From the NCBI GenBank assembly GCA_035771165.1, contig JAWNZC010000106.1, positions 3,773,501-3,837,500 of the forward strand: DNA of 64,000 nucleotides, read 5' to 3'. Origin of the DNA: Paragorgia papillata (lineage: Eukaryota; Cnidaria; Anthozoa; Scleralcyonacea; Coralliidae). The translations under genes and the position numbers were made by a program. The notes beneath the pieces are model-generated. The model made no database searches. It was not told the DNA's origin and saw only the letters and a list, made by a program, of their open reading frames with translations. Positions 57,641 to 64,000 of the stretch are shown in pieces (the first letter of the stretch is position 1; each line of letters opens with the position of its first letter).

Positions 57641-59107
57641 GTTTTTGTATTATTATTATTATTATTAATAATATTGATTTATAAAGCGCAAATTATCATA
57701 CAAAAATGTTCAGATGCGCTATGTTTACAAATTAATTTAGTTACAAAACATATATATAAAATAGTATCCAACATTTATATTTAAAACCGTAAAATTATCT
57801 ATTAAAATAGTGTTATACTAAGAACTAAGATTATATGCTGCACGAAATAAAAAAGTCTTTAATTGTTTTTTGAAACTAAAAAGAGATTGTACTTGTCTAA
57901 TTTCCTTTGGTAAACTGTTCCACAAACTGGGAACTGCAAATTGGAATGCTCTGTCACCAAGTGTGGGTAATGACTTGGAAGAAGGCACAGCTAAAAGTAG
58001 TTCATCATTTGATCGAAGATGATGACATGAATGATCTTTGATACGAATGAGCTCACATAAATATTGCGGAGCCAAACCGCAAATTGCTTGGAAGGTTAAA
58101 ACAAGAATTTTAAATTTAATTCTAAATTCAACCGGTAGCCAATGAAGTTCTTTTAAGTAGGGAGTAATATGTGTAAATTTCAGAACCTTACAGACCAACC
58201 TTGCAGTGGCATTTTGGACTCTTTGTATCTTTGCAATTTGATATGCTGGTAAGCCATACAGTATATTGTTACAGTAATCCAGGCGGCATGTAACGAAGGC
58301 ATGAACAAAAGTAGCGGTTATATCTTTTGTTAGATATTTTCTGATTTTCCTAATGTTGTATAAAAAGTAGAAGGACGATTTACTCAGCTTATTTATTTGT
58401 TCGTGAAAAGACATGTCAGAATCAAAGAGCGTTCCAAGGTTTCTGACAGTCCGTGAGGTAGCGACAGTTGTGTCTCCAACTGAAATATGATTTATGGATA
58501 ACTTAGTCAATTGTTGCCGTGTTCGAACTAATATACATTCTGTCTTATCATCATTCATCTTTAATTTACTACTGGTCATCCAATCACGCAAGTCTGAAAT
58601 ACAATTCTCCATTTCTTGAAATCCCTGTGCTTGGTCATCTGCACTGTTAGGATTTAGTGATCTGTAAAGTTGTGTATCATCAGCGTATCCATGAGAATCA
58701 AGCAGATGGTTGTCAATAACGGAGAACATGTCACTTGCATAAATTATGAAGAGTAGGGAACCAAGACAGGAGCCCTGTGGGACACCACAATTATAAGTAA
58801 ATTCATCTGATATTGAGCCATTGACGTGAATTCGCTGTTTTCTGTTGCTAAGATAAGAAGCAAACCATAACAGAGCAGTCCCGCCAATACCCAAGTTATT
58901 CTGCAAGCGTTTCAACAATATTTTATGGTCAATGGTATCGAAAGCAGCGCTCAGATCCAAAAGAACCAATAGTGAAACGCGCTGACCATTCATGTTCAAA
59001 AGTATATCGTTGGTTACTTTGAGCAATGCAGTTTCCGTGCTGTGATATCTACGATAGGCTGACTGGAGTATTGGGTACAGATCATTTAGCGACATGTGAT
59101 CATTTAA
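57641..59107 (-). mobile_element. LINE2: 5'-truncated L2-like LINE
   Basis: It is inserted antisense within LINE1. The 3' end shows a (ATT)n tail at 57648-57670 preceded on the sense strand by TTTATAAATCAATATT. The 5' end is cut inside the RT at about 59107. It contains an intact 425-codon frame. Confidence 0.88.
57818..59095 (-). CDS. LINE2 reverse transcriptase fragment, 425 codons, intact frame
   Basis: The frame runs SAYRRYHSTETALLKVTND, LDLSAAFDTIDH (motif A), CGVPQGSCLGSLLFIIYASD (motif B) and GYADDTQLY (catalytic YADD). It continues with MNDDKTECILV, CRLDYCNNILYGLP, WLPVEFRIKFKIL and FAVPSLWNSLPKEIR. This is the RT and C-terminal domain of an L2/CR1-group element. The endonuclease and RT N-terminus are lost by 5' truncation. 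The absence of stops marks it as one of the youngest retroelement insertions here. Confidence 0.93.
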   Translation of the reverse strand: MSLNDLYPILQSAYRRYHSTETALLKVTNDILLNMNGQRVSLLVLLDLSAAFDTIDHKILLKRLQNNLGIGGTALLWFASYLSNRKQRIHVNGSISDEFTYNCGVPQGSCLGSLLFIIYASDMFSVIDNHLLDSHGYADDTQLYRSLNPNSADDQAQGFQEMENCISDLRDWMTSSKLKMNDDKTECILVRTRQQLTKLSINHISVGDTTVATSRTVRNLGTLFDSDMSFHEQINKLSKSSFYFLYNIRKIRKYLTKDITATFVHAFVTCRLDYCNNILYGLPAYQIAKIQRVQNATARLVCKVLKFTHITPYLKELHWLPVEFRIKFKILVLTFQAICGLAPQYLCELIRIKDHSCHHLRSNDELLLAVPSSKSLPTLGDRAFQFAVPSLWNSLPKEIRQVQSLFSFKKQLKTFLFRAAYNLSS

Positions 59108-59394
59108 TTGTTTGAAAACTGCTCTCTCCGTAAGTTTAGAGATAAACGGTACATAAACGGTTTCTACAACGTCCAGCTAAACCATTATGTTTGTATTTCT
59201 AGTGGCCGCACCAGAAGCTCTGTTTCTAATTTAAATCTTCGTCCAATCCACCGTTTTCGTACATCACTGTTCAGAGACTCTTTTTTTAATCGTTCGACTT
59301 TGGAATAACTTACCACTTGTAATTCGTCAATCAGATACTTTCTCCTCCTTTAAAATTCAGTTGTACAAATTCTATTTCACTAAGCTAGACATTG

Positions 59395-59995
59395 TCTTCG
59401 ATACTGATTGGAAACCGGTCGTCTTCATCTCAAGAGCCTTGACGAGCACGGAGCAAAGACATGCTCAAATTGAAAAAGAGGCACTGGCTACGACATGGGC
59501 ATGTGAGAGAATGGCAGATTATCTGGTTGGCAGAACATTTCATATTGAGACTGACCATAAATCTCTCGTTTCATTGCTTGGCTCGAAGAACTTGGACGAA
59601 ATGCCTCCAAGAATCCAAAGACTGCGAATGCGACTTATGCGATTCGATTACACTATCTCTCACATTCCTGGTAAAGATCTGGTAACTGCTGACACATTGT
59701 CACGAGCACCATCACAGTCTGTACCCAACCGAGAACTCGAAGAGGAAATCAACCTCTACGTGGAGAGTGTATTGCTTCAATTGCCAGCCTCTGACAAGCG
59801 AGTAGAAGAGATTTCAGCTAGACAGAGAGAAGATCCTGTATGCAAGAAACTTCAAGAATACTGTGAAGAAGGATGGCCAGATGTTACGAAACTCGTCAGC
59901 TCAATTCGCGCATACTGGAGTTCCAGAGGCGAGATCTCCTTGGTACGAGGACTTCTCCTTAATTTAAAGGCTCCCAACTAATTATTCCTTCTACC
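59395..59995 (+). pseudogene. Gypsy RNase H and integrase N-terminal linker
   Basis: DWKPVVFISRALTSTEQRHA, QIEKEALATTWACERMADYL, IETDHKSLVSLL, RLMRFDYTISHIPGKDLVTA and ADTLSRAP are the classic RNase H tail of Gypsy polyproteins (TDHK and DTLSR motifs). The frame continues into REDPVCKKLQEYCEEGWPD, the linker before the integrase. Its 5' part is cut by LINE1. The frame ends TAA at 59981. Confidence 0.92.
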
Positions 59996-61027
59996 ATGCA
60001 GCTGGAAATATTAGAGAAAATTCACGAGGCATTGTTAAGTTCCGGCGACGAGTCAAAGAATCAGTTTGGTGGCCTGGAGTTAGCAAGCAAATTGCGGACA
60101 TTGTCACGAACTGCCGTAAATGCATTGAGCATATATAGAGTCCCTGCTCGAGAGCCTATGATACCGTCAACTGTTCTCGAGGGACCTTGGATGATCTTGG
60201 CACTGACCTCTTTTACTTAAAAGGAAGGACATACCTGTTGGTAGTCGATTACTTTTCACGCTATGTTGAGGTCCACCCCTGCTGACTTCTCAGAAATCAA
60301 GTGATGCAATACGAGCATTAAAGTCAATCTTTGCACGACATGGCATCCCGGAGATCCGGAGATCTGACAACGGGCCCCAGTTTGCATCCACTGAATTGGA
60401 CCAATTTTCAAAAGAGTTTGCCTTCACTCACATAACGTCAAGCCCGAAGCTACCGCAGGCCAACGGAGAAGCTAAACGTGCTGTCCAAACAGTAAAGAAC
60501 GCTCTGAAGAAAGAAGAGGACCCAGCGAAAGCCCTTATGTCTTACCGTGCTACGCCATTGGAAAACGGTTACAGCCTGCAGAGATGCTGTTTGGTCGCAA
60601 AATTCGAACAACCGTTCCTGTCGCACCGGATAAGCTAAAACCACCATGGCCAGATGTGAAGAAGATTTGGGAACACGAACAAGAGAGCAAGTTAAATCAA
60701 ATGCATCATTACAATGCCAGGTACAGGTGTAAAGATTTGCCTAAACTGAAGGTTGGAGACTCAGAATGGGTCGTTGACCAGAAAATACCCGCAGTAGTCA
60801 CTAAGAAGGATACAACACCAAGGTCGTACACGGTAAAGACTGAAGCTGGCACTCCCATCAGAGGAAACCGTCGTCATCTGGGACCAATGCCCACAGATGA
60901 CAGTGCACCTATCCAGCAGTCAGAAAGCCCAGCTGAATCACCACAAGTCAACGCACAGACAGAGACTGAAAAAACAAGATATGGAAGATCAGTTAAACCT
61001 CCAACTCGACTTGGGTTTACTTCTTAA
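59996..61027 (+). pseudogene. Gypsy integrase, frameshifted
   Basis: Pieces in several frames include the zinc-binding stretch near 60020-60135, LLVVDYFSRYVEV (first catalytic Asp), RSDNGPQFAS (second Asp), SSPKLPQANGEAKRAVQTVK (Glu), MLFGRKIRTTVPV and the C-terminal LPKLKVGDSEWV. It ends YGRSVKPPTRLGF (TAA at 61027). Breaks occur near 60050-60100, 60220, 60285 and 60580. The frame from 60584 to 61027 is uninterrupted. It would insert the element cDNA; here it is non-functional. Confidence 0.9.
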
Positions 61028-61124
61028 GACATGAACCTTAATTTCTATATTTCTATATTGAGCACTCAACTTTCATATTTACTTTAAATTGTTGTTTACT
61101 TTAAATTGTTTTATCAAAGGGAGA

Positions 61125-61320
61125 TGTTATGTAACCTAAGACCTGTGACTTGTCAACCATCAAGGTTGACAAGTCACAGGTCTTAGGTTACATAACATGA
61201 CCATCAAGGTCACGCGAGTGAGCCTCGTGACTCACACGAGACTCGAGGGAGAACCTAGAAGACTTATAGATATACTATGACTCGGATTCCAAAGCTATGC
61301 TAATAAAGTATAACACAACA
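61125..61320 (+). repeat. 3' LTR of the Gypsy element, with a 73-bp palindrome at its start
   Basis: 61125-61197 is a perfect inverted repeat: two 34-bp arms (TGTTATGTAACCTAAGACCT...TCAACC and its complement) around ATCAA. The remainder matches the 5' LTR (GTGAGCCTCGTGACTCACAC, CTATGACTCGGATTCCAAAG, AATAAAGTAT). Confidence 0.93.
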
Positions 61321-61363
61321 ATGACAAGGTCCGACATTGTTTAGTCTTATCTCTGAAAGGTTA

Positions 61364-61365
61364 TT

Positions 61366-61402
<37 letters not shown>

Positions 61403-61488
61403 TACTACTACTACTTCTACTACTACTACTACTACTTCTACTACTACTACTACTTCTGCTTCTACTACTACTACTTCTACTTCTACTT

Positions 61489-61555
<67 letters not shown>

Positions 61556-62079
61556 TTCTACTACTACTACTTCTACTACTTCTACTTCTACTACTACTAC
61601 TACTACTTCTACTTCTACTTCTACTTCTACTTCTACTACTACTTCTACTTCTACTACTACTTCTACTTCTACTACTACTTCTACTTCTACTTCTACTACT
61701 ACTACTTCTACTTCTACTTCTACTACTACTTCTACTTCTACTACTACTACTTCTACTTCTACTACTACTTCTACTACTTCTACTACTTCTACTACTTCTA
61801 CTTCTACTACTTCTACTACTTCTACTACTTCTACTACTACTAGTACTACTAGTACTAGTACTACTACTAGTACTACTAGTACTACTACTACTAGTACTAC
61901 TACTACTACTACTTCTACTTCTACTTCTACTACTACTTCTACTACTACTTCTACTACTTCTACTACTACTTCTACTACTACTACTTCTACTTCTACTACT
62001 TCTACTTCTACTACTTCTACTACTTCTACTTCTACTACTTCTACTTCTACTACTTCTACTACTTCTACTACTTCTACTT

Positions 62080-62122
<43 letters not shown>

Positions 62123-62161
62123 TACTTCTACTACTTCTACTACTTCTACTACTACTTCTAC

Positions 62162-62231
<70 letters not shown>
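61364..62231. repeat. Long trinucleotide tract: (CTA/CTT)n, a CTAG-containing patch, then (TTA)n
   Basis: About 800 bp consist almost only of the triplets CTA and CTT (61364-62160). A patch with TAGTACTAC units lies at 61841-61890, followed by about 23 TTA/ATT units (62161-62231). Open frames of 168-296 codons (Tyr/Phe on plus; Ser/Arg, Val/Glu or Asn on minus) result from the period of three and are not genes. Confidence 0.97.
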
Positions 62232-62232
62232 G

Positions 62233-64000
62233 AACAACGATCTCTCGTCATAACACTATTAGATCTTAAATATGCATGCGGTGAAGTTCATCATAACCTT
62301 ATATACGAAGTCCTTAAATACCATCACATACCTGTTCACATCGAAAATCTTGTCCGTAGTCTCTATACTGATTTCCAAACTTCAGTCATCACTGAAGAGT
62401 TCAACACACCTTTCATCAGCATTGGTCGTGGTGTACTTCAAGGCGACTGTCTCAGCCCCCTCTTATTTAATATGTCATTTAACACTTTCGTTCAACACAT
62501 CAAATCTGAGAAATACCGTCAACTTGGTTTCTGGAATATTAGCGATAATGGACTCCCATTTAATCCAACCCACTGGTTTCAATTTGCCGACGACGCAGCC
62601 GTCATTAGCAGTCAAGAAAATGAAAACCAAATTCTTCTTAACCATTTCACAATCTGGTGCCAATGGGCTAATATGATTATACGTGTTGATAAAGGTTCAA
62701 CATTTGGTATAAAAAAGGAATCAACAAAATCTGTCCAATATCTACCAAAGCTCTTCGTCAATCACAATCTTGTACCGCGTGTCGAAAATGGTAAATCTTT
62801 CAGTTACTTAGGTCGCTATTTTGATTTCAATATGTCTAACGAAGAACACAAATTAGAACTTTACGACATGATTAACAACATGATGAACGAAATTGATATC
62901 TTACCTTTACACCCCAAAAACAAAATTATTTTGTACAATCGCTATTTACTTTCGAAGATTTCCTGGCACTTCACTGTTTCTGATATATCGAAAACCTGGG
63001 TCTGCGAACAACTAGACAATACCGCGTCAAAATATATCCGAAAATGGCTTGAACTGCCTATTTCTGGAACACTCAGCAACGTTCTGCTCCCTCATAATAT
63101 AATAGGTTTAAACATCATTCTTCCCTCAATCAAACTTATCCAATGTCAAACCGTCTCTCGATGCGCTCTAAAATCTTCGCCAAATGAAGATATCAGAAAT
63201 CTACGGAAGGACACGAGCAACAACAAAAATGTGCAATACGATACATACAAAAACACTAAAGATGTTTTGAAAGCCGTCAGAAAAGAGCACGAAGACAGGC
63301 TTCAAAATCACCTCAATTCACAAGGTTCTTTCTTTTCAAATATCATTGAACATTCTACATCCACGTTCAACTCCATATGGTCTTCCGTCCAACGCAACCT
63401 CCCCAAGAACATCTCCAACTTCACCATTCGATACAACAACACACTCCCGACACGCAAAAATTTATCGAAATGGGGAATCTCTTCAACATCTGATTGCTTT
63501 TTCTGCTCGACACCTGAAACCTTACTCCACGTTGTCGCTGGATGCAAAACGTACCTGGAAGAAGGTCGATTCACATGGCGTCATGACTCCGTTCTTAATT
63601 TCATTGCATACACACTTCAATCCATACAACATTCCACTCTTTATGTTGACCTCCCTGGCTTCAACAGCCCCTCAGTTCTCATGGGAGATGAGTTGCGTCC
63701 TGACCTTCTTTTAACCATTGAAAACAAATATCTTTACATCCTTGAGCTCACCGTCGGATTTGAGTCCAATCTTCACCGCAACGTCACCCGTAAGAAACAC
63801 AAATATCTCGATTTAGTTAAGGAAAAACAAAGAAACTATGAAAAGGTTAAGTTCATAAATCTATCTCTGAGTGCACTTTGAATTTTCGGACAGTCATCAA
63901 TGGATTTCATTGAAATGCTAAAAGACTTTAAATTCGACACTCCCTGTAGAAAGTATATCGTAAAGAAAATCATCAACATATCAATAAGAACCTCGTATTA
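62233..64000 (+). mobile_element. R2-group-like LINE with restriction-like endonuclease, 5'-truncated, runs off the window
   Basis: It begins abruptly where the (TTA)n tract ends. The RT core and C-terminal zinc finger plus PD-(D/E)XK-type endonuclease are present (see the CDS entry). No APE domain is present in what remains. The right end is outside the window. Confidence 0.88.
62236..64000 (+). pseudogene. RT/REL-endonuclease ORF of the R2-like LINE, one internal TGA, 3' end missing
   Basis: The frame is open from 62236, with LLDLKYACGEVHHNLI (RT motif A region), GVLQGDCLSPLLFN (motif B) and FQFADDAAVIS (FADD). Then come the thumb and linker, a CCHC-like finger CFFCSTPETLLHVVAGC, and a restriction-like endonuclease ELRPDLLL...YLYILELTV followed by RKKHKYLDL. 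The PD...E spacing and finger upstream are typical of R2/R4/NeSL-type elements. A TGA at 63879-63881 interrupts SLSAL; the same frame continues SSMDFIEMLKDFKFD and KYIVKKIINISIRTSY to the window end. The 5' part of the protein is truncated at the TTA tract. Confidence 0.9.

Larger units (their letters stand above)
54565..59395 (+). mobile_element. LINE1: CR1-like LINE inserted in the Gypsy element, in three pieces
   Basis: Piece 1 (about 54565-54692) ends in LNPTKTTGPDELH-type sequence interrupted by the 54693-56511 transposon. Piece 2 (56512-57640) carries FNEFLRLEKLPSDWKYANVT, FKKGSKASVSNYRPISLLSI, LDFSKAFDSVPH and SSQKDLGVMVNDTLTWS. Piece 3 (59108-59395) has the C-terminal tail NGFYNVQLNHYVCISSGRTR, RFRTSLFRDSFFNRSTLEW. 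Between pieces 2 and 3 lies LINE2 on the opposite strand. Piece 2 has at least two frame breaks (near 56890 and 57065) and a deletion that removes the YADD region. The junction with Gypsy RNase H is at about 59395. Confidence 0.88.
53696..61320 (+). mobile_element. Gypsy-type LTR retrotransposon, broken by nested insertions
   Basis: TG...CA long terminal repeats (53696-53818 and 61125-61320) are flanked by the 5-bp duplication ATGAC (53691-53695 and 61321-61325). A polypurine tract (AAAGGGAGA) precedes the 3' LTR. Inside, gag and zinc knuckles, RNase H and integrase are recognisable in the order gag-...-RH-IN, the Gypsy order. The protease and reverse transcriptase are missing, replaced by a LINE (54565-59395). 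The element has frameshifts throughout and is dead. Confidence 0.92.

Noticed and set aside
61337..62251. Open frames of 168-296 codons rich in Tyr/Phe, Ser/Arg, Val/Glu or Asn
   Set aside because: They are translations of a trinucleotide tract in different frames and contain no other sequence.

Overview
The window looks like animal nuclear DNA: AT-rich, intron-bearing and packed with transposable elements. No bacterial operons, rRNA, tRNA or CRISPR were seen. The repeat style (Polinton, MULE, hAT-like and foldback elements, CR1/L2-like, R2-like and Gypsy retroelements, long tetranucleotide microsatellites) suggests a marine invertebrate, most likely a cnidarian such as an anthozoan. That assignment is an inference from repeat character, not proven by a marker gene.

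The one clear host gene is MED12, the Mediator kinase-module subunit, on the minus strand. Seven exons are recognised at 50336-50192, 46712-46583, 45447-45214, 18087-17959, 15804-15656, 15232-15098 and 9059-8988. Every splice phase agrees from one exon to the next, and the protein order follows the central part of human MED12. Upstream exons were not found and the 3' exons lie beyond the left end or were missed. One intron (45213-18088) is about 27 kb and holds most of the mobile DNA.

Layout. 1-8.9 kb: a dispersed repeat, a GATGGC minisatellite, a LINE with a 2A-like motif (minus strand, two TAG breaks), and foldback elements. 9-15 kb: a hAT-like element, a foldback, and a 2.8 kb element with a 9-bp target duplication that splits a local duplication. 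15-19 kb: three MED12 exons among MITEs and microsatellites. 19.5-26 kb: a 6.5 kb DNA transposon-like unit with TAAGAA-rich subterminal blocks and its own spliced gene, carrying a nested 1,754-bp element. 27.4-29.1 kb: a Polinton packaging-ATPase remnant. 29.2-31.3 kb: a 2.1 kb inverted-repeat element. 33.2-33.9 kb: a two-exon MULE remnant. 34.2-36.7 kb: a higher-order minisatellite interrupted by a TA-flanked element. 36.9-39 kb: a small plus-strand spliced gene. 39.5-42.7 kb: a Polinton DNA polymerase pseudogene interrupted by the second 1,754-bp element. 44.3-50.4 kb: MED12 exons and repeats. 53.7-61.3 kb: a Gypsy element broken by a LINE, which is itself broken by a 9-bp-TSD transposon and a second LINE. 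61.4-62.2 kb: a long CTA/CTT and TTA tract. 62.2-64 kb: an R2-like LINE with a restriction-like endonuclease, running off the window.

Apart from MED12 the genes do not form a pathway. They are layers of selfish DNA, and target-site duplications and interruptions let their insertion order be read.
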